Below, in pieces: positions 36,616-47,751 of a DNA stretch of 64,000 nucleotides. The stretch's first letter is position 1; every line of letters begins with the position of its first letter. The translations under genes were made by a program, and so were the position numbers. The DNA is taken from positions 1 through 64,000 of the forward strand of contig NZ_JACCPY010000003.1 in the NCBI RefSeq assembly GCF_013426975.1. Direction: 5' to 3'. This DNA comes from Sphaerotilus sulfidivorans. Lineage in GTDB: Bacteria > Pseudomonadota > Gammaproteobacteria > Burkholderiales > Burkholderiaceae_C. The notes below the pieces were generated by a model that worked only from the letters and a program-made list of their open reading frames with translations, did no database searches and was not told the DNA's origin.

Positions 36616-38475
36616 TCAAGTTTCATTTTCACCCAGAAAACCGCCACTCTGCCGCGCCCAGAGTCGGGCGTAGAGTCCGCCTTGCGCCAGCAGCGTGGCG
36701 TGGTCGCCCTGCTCAACGATGCGGCCGCGGTCGAGCACCACCAGCCGGTCCATCGCCGCGATGGTCGAGAGCCGGTGCGCGATCGCCACCACCGTCTTGC
36801 CCTGCATCAGCGTGTCCAGGCTGGTCTGGATCGCCGCCTCGACCTCGGAGTCGAGCGCGCTGGTGGCCTCGTCGAGCAGCAGGATCGGCGCGTCCTTCAG
36901 GATCACCCGCGCGATGGCGATGCGCTGGCGCTGGCCACCCGAGAGCTTGACGCCGCGCTCGCCGACCTGCGCGTCGTAGCCGCTGCGCCCGGACGGGTCG
37001 GAGAGCTGGCGGATGAAGCCGTCGGCCTCGGCGCGGCACGCGGCCTCGATCATCTCGGCGTCGCCCGCGTCCGGGCGGCCGTACAGGATGTTGTCGCGCA
37101 CCGAGCGGTGCAGCAGCGAGGTGTCCTGCGTGACCATGCCGATCTGCGCGCGCAGGCTGTCCTGGGTGACGGTGGCGATGTCCTGACCGTCGATCAGGAT
37201 GCGCCCGCCCTGCAGGTCATGGAAGCGCAGCAGCAGATGGGTCAGCGTCGACTTGCCCGCGCCGGAGCGCCCGACCAGGCCGACCCGCTCGCCCGGGCGG
37301 ATGTGCAGGTCCAGATCGCGGATCAGCGGCTCGTCGGTCGCGCCGCCGTAGCCGAAGGTGAGCCGCTCCAGCCGGATCTCGCCGCGCGGCACCGCCAGCG
37401 TGGCCGCGTCCGGCCGATCGACCACCCGGCGCGGCTGCGACAGCGTGGCCAGGCCGTCCTGCACCGTGCCGATGTGCTCGAACAGGCCGGTCATCTCCCA
37501 CATCACCCAGTGCGACATGCCGTTCAGGCGCAGCGCCATCGCGGTGGCCGCCGCCACCGCACCGATGCCGACCTGGCCCTGGCTCCACAGCCACAGCGTC
37601 ATGCCGGCGGTGGAGGCGATCAGGCCCATGCTCAGCAGATGGTTGACGATCTCGAACAGGCTGACCAGCCGCATCTGGCCATGCACCGTGACCAGGAAGT
37701 CGCCCATCGCGCTGCGGGCGAAGTCGGCCTCGCGCCGTGCATGCGAGAACAGCTTGACGGTGGCGATGTTGGTGTAGGCATCGCTGACCCGGCCGGTCAT
37801 CAGCGAGCGCGCATCCGCCTGCGTGCGACCGACCCGCGCCAGCCTCGGCACGAACCAGGCCACCGAGGCGGCGTACAGCAGCAGCCAGACCACGAAGGGC
37901 AGCAGCAGCCAGCGGTCGAGCCCGCCGGCCAGCAGCGTCATCGTCACGAAATAGATGGTCACGAAGACCAGGATGTCGGTCAGGATGAAGGTGGTGTCGC
38001 GCACCGCCAGCGCGGTCTGCATCACCTTGGCGGCAACCCGGCCGGCGAACTCGTCCTGATAGAAGGCCAGGCTCTGGCCGAGCATCAGCCGGTGGAAGTT
38101 CCAGCGCAGCCGCATCGGGAAGCTGCCGGCCAGCGTCTGGTGCTTGAGCATCGTCTGCAGCGCCACCAGCGCCACGCTGCCCAGCACGATGGCCAGCAGC
38201 AGCAGCAGGTCGGCGCGGTGGGTGGGCCAGAGCCCGGCCGGATCGGCCTGCCCGAGCGTGTCGACCACCGTGCCGAGCGCACCGAACATCCAGGCCTCGA
38301 AGGCACCGATCAGTGCGGTGCACAGCGCCATCACCAGGATGTGGCCGCGCATGCCGGCGCTGCTGTCCCAGACGAAGCGCCACAGCCCGGGGCGCGGCGG
38401 CGCGATCTCCTCGGCAGGAAACGGATCGACCCGCCGCTCGAAGGCCTGGAAGACGGCCCGAAAAACGAAAAACAC
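36616..38475 (-). CDS. ABC exporter (fused permease-ATPase, multidrug/lipid type)
   Basis: A 619-residue half-transporter. Six transmembrane helices in the first roughly 330 residues are followed by an ATPase with Walker A GRSGAGKSTL, signature LSGGQRQRIAIAR, Walker B ILLLDEATSALD and the H-loop AIAHRLSTIAAMDRL. It should work as a homodimer. The motif FERRVDPFPAEE near the N-terminus is typical of a proteobacterial ABC subgroup of unknown substrate. The GTG at 38475 is chosen because an AGAGAG-type site precedes it and relatives begin at this point; the frame is open to 38583 but would overlap the divergent gene's start. Confidence 0.9.
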   Translation of the reverse strand: MFFVFRAVFQAFERRVDPFPAEEIAPPRPGLWRFVWDSSAGMRGHILVMALCTALIGAFEAWMFGALGTVVDTLGQADPAGLWPTHRADLLLLLAIVLGSVALVALQTMLKHQTLAGSFPMRLRWNFHRLMLGQSLAFYQDEFAGRVAAKVMQTALAVRDTTFILTDILVFVTIYFVTMTLLAGGLDRWLLLPFVVWLLLYAASVAWFVPRLARVGRTQADARSLMTGRVSDAYTNIATVKLFSHARREADFARSAMGDFLVTVHGQMRLVSLFEIVNHLLSMGLIASTAGMTLWLWSQGQVGIGAVAAATAMALRLNGMSHWVMWEMTGLFEHIGTVQDGLATLSQPRRVVDRPDAATLAVPRGEIRLERLTFGYGGATDEPLIRDLDLHIRPGERVGLVGRSGAGKSTLTHLLLRFHDLQGGRILIDGQDIATVTQDSLRAQIGMVTQDTSLLHRSVRDNILYGRPDAGDAEMIEAACRAEADGFIRQLSDPSGRSGYDAQVGERGVKLSGGQRQRIAIARVILKDAPILLLDEATSALDSEVEAAIQTSLDTLMQGKTVVAIAHRLSTIAAMDRLVVLDRGRIVEQGDHATLLAQGGLYARLWARQSGGFLGENET

Positions 38476-38582
38476 GTCTTGGTTCTCTCTGATACGCGCC
38501 AGTGGCGGATTGTGCGACCGGGAAACGGTCCTTACCGGGCCCGATGCCATGAACACAGACACTTGCGGCGGGGACCGGAACA

Positions 38583-39689
38583 ATGATGTCCATGATGAAG
38601 AACACCGCCCCCACCTCCGTCGCCCCGACCGATGCCCCGATCGCCATCGGCCCTGTCGAAGCCCTGACGCACACCGCCTCGCAGCGGCGCCAGCTGCTGG
38701 TGGCGCTGGCCGCGCTGGGCAGCGCCCCCGGCCTGTGGCCGGCCCGCGCCGAGGCGCAGACCGTCACTCCGGTCTACGGCAGCCTGAAAGGCGCCAGTCT
38801 GGGCAACAACGCCGCGCTCAACGGCGCCCTGCCCTTTCCGGCCGGACAGGCCTTCAACACCGACATCTCGAAGGCCGCGGTCGACCCCGGCTCGGCGGCC
38901 ATCATCGCCAGCATCGGCGCCACCGCCAGCCTGCGGCCGGACTTCGGCTCGGGCACCTGGGACGGCGGCCCGATCGGCATTCCCTATGTGGTGGTCTCGG
39001 GCAGCCAGGCCAAGGTGACGATCCGCTTCACCGCCTATGCCTCGGAGAGCGAGCCCGGCCCCTATCCGGTGCCGCGCACCGCGCCGATCGAGGGCGGCGC
39101 CGCCAGCTCGGGCGATCGCCATGTGATCGTCATCGACCGCGACAACAACCGCCTGTACGAACTCTACCGCGCCTTCCCCAACGCCGACGGCAGCTGGTCG
39201 GCCGACTGCGGCGCGGTCTTCCACCTCGACAGCCTGACGATCCGCCCGACCGCCAAGGCGGGCTGGACCAGCGCAGACGCCGCCGGCCTGCCGATCTTTC
39301 CCGGCCTGGTGCGCTACGACGAGGCGATGCGCGGTGCCGGCGGCATCCGCCACGCACTGCGCTTCACCGTGCCGAGAACCCGCAAGGCCTATGTGCCGCC
39401 GGCAACGCACTGGTCGTCCAGCAACACCAGCACCGCGCTGCCGCCGATGGGCGCACGACTGCGCCTGAAGTCGACCTTCGTGATTCCGACGACCTTCAGC
39501 AACGAGGCCAAGGCCGTCCTGACCGCGCTGAAGACCTACGGCATGTTCGTCGCCGACCATGGCAGCGCCTTCTACCTGAGCGGCGCCCCCGATCCGCGCT
39601 GGAACAACAGCCGTCTGGTCACCGAGCTGAAGACGGTCAAGGGCAGCCACTTCGACGTGCTGACGATGACCGGCCTGGTCAAGGGCTGA
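38583..39689 (+). CDS. Conserved secreted protein, function unknown
   Basis: A 368-residue protein I cannot name. It has a twin-arginine-like signal (QRRQLLVALAALGSAPGLWP) ending at an alanine-rich site (RAEAQ). The mature part is beta-rich with recognisable segments such as HVIVIDRDNNRLYELYRAFP, GLVRYDEAMRGAGGIRHALR and LTALKTYGMFVADHG. A short acidic/aromatic pattern of this kind occurs in scattered secreted bacterial proteins, possibly carbohydrate-related, but I see no catalytic motif. It is divergent from the ABC exporter and converges with ygiQ. Two adjacent ATGs begin the frame. Confidence 0.8.
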   Translation: MMSMMKNTAPTSVAPTDAPIAIGPVEALTHTASQRRQLLVALAALGSAPGLWPARAEAQTVTPVYGSLKGASLGNNAALNGALPFPAGQAFNTDISKAAVDPGSAAIIASIGATASLRPDFGSGTWDGGPIGIPYVVVSGSQAKVTIRFTAYASESEPGPYPVPRTAPIEGGAASSGDRHVIVIDRDNNRLYELYRAFPNADGSWSADCGAVFHLDSLTIRPTAKAGWTSADAAGLPIFPGLVRYDEAMRGAGGIRHALRFTVPRTRKAYVPPATHWSSSNTSTALPPMGARLRLKSTFVIPTTFSNEAKAVLTALKTYGMFVADHGSAFYLSGAPDPRWNNSRLVTELKTVKGSHFDVLTMTGLVKG

Positions 39690-39705
39690 GGCGAGACGCG
39701 CCGCC

Positions 39706-42105
<2,400 letters not shown>

Positions 42106-42313
42106 GGGTCGGGCCCTCTCGGCAGATCTGGCGGGGCGAAGGGGAAACCCTCCATTGTCGCCGCAGTCCGGCCCGCGCCGCCAGCCGGATCGCCGAAGGC
42201 CACAGGCGGCGACGGATTCGACCGCCTTGACCGTCATCAAGGCCGATTCCGTCGCCCAACATACCATAGCGGGTATCAACCACTCCAGGCCTGCGCTGCC
42301 GGCCCTGCCCGCC

Positions 42314-42682
42314 ATGTCAGAGATCCACTATCCCGACCTCACCCGCGACATCAGCCGCGAGCTCGCCAGCCTGCGCCAGACCCAGAAGGGCACGATGCAG
42401 GGCTTCGGCGCGATGGCCGCGGCCTCGATGGCCGACGGCGCGCTGTCGGAAAAGCACAAGGAGCTGATCGCCACCGCGATCGCGGTCAGCCAGCGCTGCG
42501 CCGGCTGCATCGGCTTCCATGTCAAGGCCCTGGTCCGCCTGGGCACCACGCGGGCCGAATTCGAGGAGATGCTCGGCGTGGCGGTCTACATGGGCGGCGG
42601 GCCGGCGCTGATGTACTGCGCCGAGGCGCTGCAGGCCTGGACGCAGTTCGCGCCGGCGCCGGCCTCAGCCCCAGCGGCCTGA
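42314..42682 (+). CDS. Carboxymuconolactone decarboxylase (AhpD-like) family protein
   Basis: A 122-residue all-helical protein with the AhpD redox motif [12 protein letters not shown] (Cys-x2-Cys-x3-His), pointing to alkylhydroperoxidase-type thiol chemistry rather than true lactone decarboxylation. Other family segments are [20 protein letters not shown] and [19 protein letters not shown]. The 208-bp gap to the divergent ygiQ contains a small dyad (ATACC-N6-GGTAT, 42261-42276). Its last 18 bp overlap the convergent PEP-CTERM gene. Confidence 0.93.
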   Translation: MSEIHYPDLTRDISRELASLRQTQKGTMQGFGAMAAASMADGALSEKHKELIATAIAVSQRCAGCIGFHVKALVRLGTTRAEFEEMLGVAVYMGGGPALMYCAEALQAWTQFAPAPASAPAA

Positions 42683-43336
42683 ACGGGTCGCCTGCTGACG
42701 CCGGCGGCCGAAAACGGCCAGGCCCAGCAGACCGGCGCCGAACATCGCCGCGGCCGCCGGCTCGGGCACCGGCGACGCCACCTGGATCGTCAGCACCTGG
42801 GTGGTGTTCCAGGACTGCGCCGCCAGCGCCACCCGACCGCGCAGACCATCGCTGAACAGCACCTCGACATAGGCATTGCGCAGCGAGCTGCCGGTGCTGT
42901 CGATGGTCTCGCTGTCGATGCGCACCGGCGAGGTCGAGGCGATGCGGTCCAGGTCCAGACCGCCGAAGCGCATCGACTGGCCGCTGTCAAGGCTCAGGCC
43001 GCCCCAGTAGGCGGTCGAATAGTGATCGCTGGTGCCGGTCAGCGGATCGAGCGTCTGGTGACTGCCCTCGTAGCGCTCCCAGACCCCGATGCCGGCCTCC
43101 TGGGCCCCCATCGAGTACCAGAACCCGGTCAGCGTGATGCCGTCCGAGGAGTCGTTGCGGACCTGGCCGGACTGCAGGTACCAGTTGCCATCGAGCGTGA
43201 TGACCGCCGCATGGCGGGTCTCGGCGGCGACCGGTGCCGGTGCGGCAGCGCCGATCAGGAGCGCCGCCAGCAGGGCGGCGGTGGAAGCGGCAGCAGAAGT
43301 GGCGGCAGAAGTGGAGGCGATCTTCGTGCGGATCAT
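42665..43336 (-). CDS. PEP-CTERM sorting-domain protein
   Basis: A 223-residue secreted protein. It has an N-terminal signal (AALLAALLIGAAAPAPVAA), a beta-rich central domain without a family I recognise (GNWYLQSGQVRNDSSDGITL; STAYWGGLSLDSGQSMRFGG), and a C-terminal PEP-CTERM tail: the PVPEPAAAAMF motif, a hydrophobic helix (GAGLLGLAVFG) and a basic cluster (RRRQQ). Exosortase processes such tails, and these systems track with exopolysaccharide production. No exosortase gene is in the window, but an exopolysaccharide locus lies 3 kb away. Confidence 0.9.
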   Translation of the reverse strand: MIRTKIASTSAATSAAASTAALLAALLIGAAAPAPVAAETRHAAVITLDGNWYLQSGQVRNDSSDGITLTGFWYSMGAQEAGIGVWERYEGSHQTLDPLTGTSDHYSTAYWGGLSLDSGQSMRFGGLDLDRIASTSPVRIDSETIDSTGSSLRNAYVEVLFSDGLRGRVALAAQSWNTTQVLTIQVASPVPEPAAAAMFGAGLLGLAVFGRRRQQATRSGRWG

Positions 43337-43541
43337 GTCGGACCTTCTTGGTGGTGCATTGACGACACGCGGAGGCTCGTCGGACGAGCTTCTTGCTTTC
43401 TGCGTGGGCCGGGTGTCGCATTCCCCTGATCTGCACCGTACCTAGAAAAATCTCGAAAATCACCGCCACAACACCCGCATCCACGGGGTTGACTCTTAAG
43501 AATTGGTCAATGATTCAATTCAAAAGAGGAATATTGCACAG

Positions 43542-43563
43542 CAAAAACCCCCTGTTTCAGGGT
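43542..43563 (-). terminator. Terminator after the GGDEF-EAL gene
   Basis: On the minus strand ACCCTG-AAA-CAGGGGGT is followed by TTTTTGC. It sits 11 bp downstream of the stop of the GGDEF-EAL gene and upstream of the PEP-CTERM gene. Confidence 0.65.
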
Positions 43564-43573
43564 TGACCAAAGA

Positions 43574-46015
43574 TCACGACTTTGCTTCCGGATTTCTGCC
43601 GCGATGCCCGAAGTCGTCGGCCATCAGGCGATGCAGGAAGTCGTCGCCGGCGATGGGGCGGCCGAGCAGATAGCCCTGGATCGCGTCGCAGCCCTGCTCG
43701 CACAGGAAATCGAGCTGCTCGACCGTCTCGACGCCTTCGGCGACCAGGCCGATCTCCAGCGCGCGCGCCATCGACACCATCGCGCCGACCAGCCGGGAGC
43801 TGCCGGCATCCTGCGGCACCTGGCGCAGAAAGGAGCGGTCGACCTTGACCCGCTGCACCGGCAGGTCGCGCAGATAGGCCAGGCTGGAGTAGCCGACGCC
43901 GAAGTCGTCGATCGCCACGCCGACACCCAGATCCGCCAGCCGCGCCAGCAGCAGCCGCGCCTGGGCGACATCGCCCACCGCCAGGCTCTCGGTGATCTCC
44001 AGCTCGAGGCGCTGTGCCGGCAGCGCGTGGCGCCGCAGTGCCTGCGCCACCACCGACGCGATGTCGTCGCCCAGCATCTGCCGCACCGACACATTCACCG
44101 CCACCCCGATCGGCCGGCACGCCAGCGCCGACCATTGCGCCGCCTGGCGACAGGCCTCGTCGATCACCCAGCGTCCGATCGGGACGATCAGGCCGGACTC
44201 CTCGGCCAGCGGGATGAAACGGTCCGGCGGCACCATGCCCAGCTGCGGATGGCGCCAGCGCAGCAGGGCCTCGGCGCCCACCACCTGCAGCGTGCGGCCA
44301 TCGAACTGCGGCTGGAAGAACAGCTCGAGTTCACGCCGCTCGATCGCATGATGCAGATCCGCCTCGAGGCGGAGCTGATCGACCGGCACCGGCACCTCCT
44401 GCCCGGCATCGATGCGGAACTGGGCACGGCCGGCGCGCTTGGCCTGGTGCAGCGCCCGATCGGTGCGCACCATCAGGCCGATGTCGTCGGCGCCGATGCT
44501 CAGGTCCGCCACCGCGCCGGCGTCGATCCAGGCCAGCCCCAGGCTGCAGCCCGGACGCAGGGTGTGGCTGCCGACCTGCAGCGGCTGGCCGAGGCGATCG
44601 ATGAGCTGGCGCGCCAGCGCCTCGATCACCGCCACGTCGCCCAGCACCGGCCCCTGGAACAGCAGCATGAACTCGTCACCGCCCAGTCGCGCCAGCAGGA
44701 CCGGCTCGGCCGGCAGACCGCTCGGCGCCCCGTTCAGGCCGCCAAGCCCGCGCAGCCGCTCGCCGATCGCCAGCAGCACCTGGTCGCCCGCCCCGTGGCC
44801 GAGCATCTCGTTGATCTTCTGGAAGCGGTCCAGGTCGAGCTGCACCAGCACCAGCCGCCCGGCCGCGGCCGGCTGCAGCGCCCACAGGTGCAGCCGCTCG
44901 GCCAGCAGTTCCTGAAAGGCCTCGCGGTTGAGCAGACCGGTCAGCCCGTCCTGGCGGGCGATGCTGCGCAGCCGAGCGTCATCGTCGGCAACGATGCTGT
45001 CGAGCCGGCGGCATTCGGCTTCGCTGCGGCTGGCGCGCCGCAGCAGCCGCATCACCAGCGCAACGGCGGCGGCCGTCAGCGCCAGCCCGGACATCAGCGC
45101 CAGCAGCGGCATCGCGCCCAGCAGCGGCTCGGAGGGCGGGCGGACCAGACTCAGGCGCCAGAGCCGCTCGCCGACCTCGAAGGTCAGATCGCGCCGGTCG
45201 CGCGATGACACCGGCGCGAGCCCGCCGGGATCGGCATGGACCGTGCGGACCGGCTGGGGCGAGCGGCCATCGGCCACGCTGCCCACATCGCTGAGCTGGA
45301 GCCGCAGCCCGTCGAACTCGGCCTCGCCCACCCGGCTGACCTGCATCAGCCGCGCCGCATCGACCAGCACCCGCAGGTGGCCGGCCTGGTTCTCGCGCCG
45401 GCTCTCGACGGAGCCGGGGTCACCCTCGCCGCCCAGATAGACCGGCGCGCTGATCTGCAGCGCCACCCGGCCGTCGGCCAGATGCAGCGGCGCATGCATG
45501 ACCGTCAGGTTGCGGTCGCGGCTGTCCTCGTCGACCGCTGCGGCATCCGCCGCATCGCCAGGCCTGGCCGGCAGATCGCGACCCGCCGTGCCCAGGCCGT
45601 TCGTGCTCAGGAAGACCGGCCCGGCACAGACCGCCGCAGCGGAGCAGTTCTCGTAGCGCACCGACAGCACTTCGGGCAGACCGCGGGCGACCTGCAACAC
45701 ATCGAAATGCGCCGCGAACTCCCGGGCCGACACCTCCCGGCTGGCGAGGAACAGCCCCTGGAAGCTGCGCGCCAGGCGCTGCAGATGGTCGACATGGCGC
45801 ACCAGATGCTGCTGGCGCACCTGCACCTGGATCTCGAAGCGGTGATCGGCCTCCTGCGCCTGATGCCGGGCCAGGGCCCACCAGGCGACCAGCGACAGCA
45901 GCAGACCCAGCACCAGCACGCCCGCCACCACCGGATGACGGAAGGACAGCTCGCCCGCGGGCGAATCCAGTGGATCCGGTGAATCGGCAGAGGAAGGGGA
46001 GGAAATGATCGACAC
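43574..46015 (-). CDS. CHASE-GGDEF-EAL cyclic-di-GMP signalling protein
   Basis: An 813-residue membrane protein. A first helix (VVAGVLVLGLLLSLVAWWAL) is followed by a periplasmic CHASE-type sensor (LPEVLSVRYENCSAAAVCAG; DGRVALQISAPVYLGGEGD) and a second helix (AMPLLALMSGLALTAAAVAL). The GGDEF domain has an intact RLGGDEFMLLF active site, and the EAL domain has GAEALLRWRHP plus DDFGVGYSSLAYLRDLP and KVDRSFL. Both activities are possible. The start is a GTG at 46015; no ATG is available nearby. The divergent neighbour is the glycosyltransferase that opens the exopolysaccharide locus, so it may set c-di-GMP for that system. This link is inference. Confidence 0.93.
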   Translation of the reverse strand: MSIISSPSSADSPDPLDSPAGELSFRHPVVAGVLVLGLLLSLVAWWALARHQAQEADHRFEIQVQVRQQHLVRHVDHLQRLARSFQGLFLASREVSAREFAAHFDVLQVARGLPEVLSVRYENCSAAAVCAGPVFLSTNGLGTAGRDLPARPGDAADAAAVDEDSRDRNLTVMHAPLHLADGRVALQISAPVYLGGEGDPGSVESRRENQAGHLRVLVDAARLMQVSRVGEAEFDGLRLQLSDVGSVADGRSPQPVRTVHADPGGLAPVSSRDRRDLTFEVGERLWRLSLVRPPSEPLLGAMPLLALMSGLALTAAAVALVMRLLRRASRSEAECRRLDSIVADDDARLRSIARQDGLTGLLNREAFQELLAERLHLWALQPAAAGRLVLVQLDLDRFQKINEMLGHGAGDQVLLAIGERLRGLGGLNGAPSGLPAEPVLLARLGGDEFMLLFQGPVLGDVAVIEALARQLIDRLGQPLQVGSHTLRPGCSLGLAWIDAGAVADLSIGADDIGLMVRTDRALHQAKRAGRAQFRIDAGQEVPVPVDQLRLEADLHHAIERRELELFFQPQFDGRTLQVVGAEALLRWRHPQLGMVPPDRFIPLAEESGLIVPIGRWVIDEACRQAAQWSALACRPIGVAVNVSVRQMLGDDIASVVAQALRRHALPAQRLELEITESLAVGDVAQARLLLARLADLGVGVAIDDFGVGYSSLAYLRDLPVQRVKVDRSFLRQVPQDAGSSRLVGAMVSMARALEIGLVAEGVETVEQLDFLCEQGCDAIQGYLLGRPIAGDDFLHRLMADDFGHRGRNPEAKS

Positions 46016-46266
46016 GCCGCGATTGTCGGCGCGGGCATGCAGCTACTGAAATTTCAGTGTCAACCGAGCCGGCACGCCCAGATCAGGAGCCGTTCAAGTT
46101 GGCCCGCTGATCGGGCGATATGGCAGGCAATCACCGCGCAGATCCGGTCAGACGCCGGCTTGCACTCCCTTAACAGCAGGGGATGACTCATGCATCGATC
46201 ACAAAAAGATACCTTGTTGAGGTTATTCTTACAAAGAGAAACAAGTCGGCAAAGGTAATCCTTCCC

Positions 46267-47751
46267 ATGCCGACACGCCCCCAGACGATGTCCCGCCCCC
46301 TGAATTCCCCGTTTCAGCCCCTGCCGGCTGCCCCGCGACGGCACCCGCGGCTGTGCCTGCTCGCGCTCGCACCGACCCCGGCGGTCGCCAGCGCCGCGCC
46401 CGGCTGGCAGCTCGAGGTCGACAGCCTGCTCGGCCCGGTCTGGGCCTGGTCGCTGCTGGCGCTGATGGCCACGATCGTCGCGCTGATGGCGGTCTACACC
46501 GTGCGCCACTACGGCTTCACGCTGAACCGCATGTTCGGCCGCCAGCGCCATCCCTACGCCAGCCTGGTCAGCGCCGACTGGCCGCGGGTGACGATCTTCG
46601 TGGCCGCGCACAACGAGGAGGCGGTCATCGAGGACTGCCTGGTCAACCTGATGGGCGTCGACTATCCGCAGGACCGCATGATCGTCGTGCCGGTCAACGA
46701 CCGCTCGAAGGACCGCACCCGCGAGATCATCGACGCGGTGGTCGAGCGCTATCCCGGCCGCATCCGCCCCTTCCACCGCACCGACGGCAAGCCCGGCAAG
46801 GCCGCGGCGCTGAAGGACGCCACCGAGACGGTGGACACCGACTTCATCATCGTCTTCGATGCCGACTACCTGCCCTCCAAAGGCCTGATCCGGCGGCTGA
46901 TGGCCCCCTTCTTCGACCCGGAGGTCGGCGCGGTGATGGGCCGCGTGGTGCCGCAGAACTGCGGCGCCAACCTGCTGACGCGGCTGCTCGACCTGGAGCG
47001 CTCCGGCGGCTACCAGGTCGACCAGCAGGCGCGCATGAACCTGGGACTGGTGCCGCAGTACGGCGGCACGGTGGGCGGCATCCGGATCGCGGCGCTGCAC
47101 TCGGTCGGCGGCTGGCATGACGACGTGCTGGCCGAGGACACCGACCTGACCTACCGGCTGCTGCTGGGCGGCTGGAAGACCATCTACCAGAACCGCGCCG
47201 AATGCTACGAGGAGGTGCCGCAGAGCTGGGCGGTGCGCACCCGCCAGATCAAGCGCTGGGCCAAGGGCCACAACCAGGCGATGTGGCGCCACACGGTGGG
47301 CTGCCTGACGCAGCCCGACCTGAGCTGGCGCGAGCGCATCGACGGCGCGCTGCTGCTGGGCGTCTACCTGATGGCGCCGGTGCTGCTGCTGGGCTGGCTG
47401 GTGAGCCTGCTGATGTATTTCACCGTCTCGGTGGCCTGGAGCGCGCCGGCCCTGGTGGTGCTGGCCTTCATGACGCACGGCGCGCTGGGCAACTTCGCCG
47501 CCTTCTACGAGATCGCCGCGGCCACCCACATGGACCGATCGAGCAACCGGGTGCGGCTGCTGGCCTTCAACTGGCTGGGCTTCATCGTCAGCGCGATGGC
47601 GATCTCGCGCGGGGTGCTCGAGCAGGTGGTGCTCGACCGCCTGGGCACGCCGCAGCTCAAGTGGGACAAGACCGCGCGCTACCGCAGCGCGCCGGCCCGC
47701 ACGCCGGGCGCAGCCGCCCAGCCGGGCACCCCGCCGGGAGCGCAGCCATGA
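46267..47751 (+). CDS. Processive family-2 glycosyltransferase (polysaccharide synthase)
   Basis: A 494-residue inner-membrane synthase of the cellulose/PgaC/NodC type. One N-terminal helix (VWAWSLLALMATIVALMAVY) precedes the GT-A domain (FVAAHNEEAVIEDCLVNL) with the UDP/metal-binding Asp198-Ala-Asp200, the catalytic Glu290-Asp291 (LAEDTDLTYRLL) and the processivity motif Gln327-Ile-Lys-Arg-Trp331. Three or four C-terminal helices follow (LLLGVYLMAPVLLLGWLVSL). No PilZ domain is visible. Its stop overlaps the bactofilin-like gene (ATGA), the start of a plus-strand eight-gene locus. Given the epimerase and deacetylases nearby, the product is likely an amino-sugar polymer. The 251-bp upstream region is notably AT-rich. 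Confidence 0.92.
   Translation: MPTRPQTMSRPLNSPFQPLPAAPRRHPRLCLLALAPTPAVASAAPGWQLEVDSLLGPVWAWSLLALMATIVALMAVYTVRHYGFTLNRMFGRQRHPYASLVSADWPRVTIFVAAHNEEAVIEDCLVNLMGVDYPQDRMIVVPVNDRSKDRTREIIDAVVERYPGRIRPFHRTDGKPGKAAALKDATETVDTDFIIVFDADYLPSKGLIRRLMAPFFDPEVGAVMGRVVPQNCGANLLTRLLDLERSGGYQVDQQARMNLGLVPQYGGTVGGIRIAALHSVGGWHDDVLAEDTDLTYRLLLGGWKTIYQNRAECYEEVPQSWAVRTRQIKRWAKGHNQAMWRHTVGCLTQPDLSWRERIDGALLLGVYLMAPVLLLGWLVSLLMYFTVSVAWSAPALVVLAFMTHGALGNFAAFYEIAAATHMDRSSNRVRLLAFNWLGFIVSAMAISRGVLEQVVLDRLGTPQLKWDKTARYRSAPARTPGAAAQPGTPPGAQP

Noticed and set aside
36532-38586. A 684-codon plus-strand frame
   Set aside because: It is antisense to the ABC exporter gene with all its ATPase motifs, and its own composition (His/Gln/Asp/Ala-rich) is that of a shadow frame.
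46183-46266. An earlier ATG start for the glycosyltransferase
   Set aside because: The extra 28 residues come from an AT-rich segment with different composition and no ribosome-binding site; 46267 gives a sensible N-terminus.
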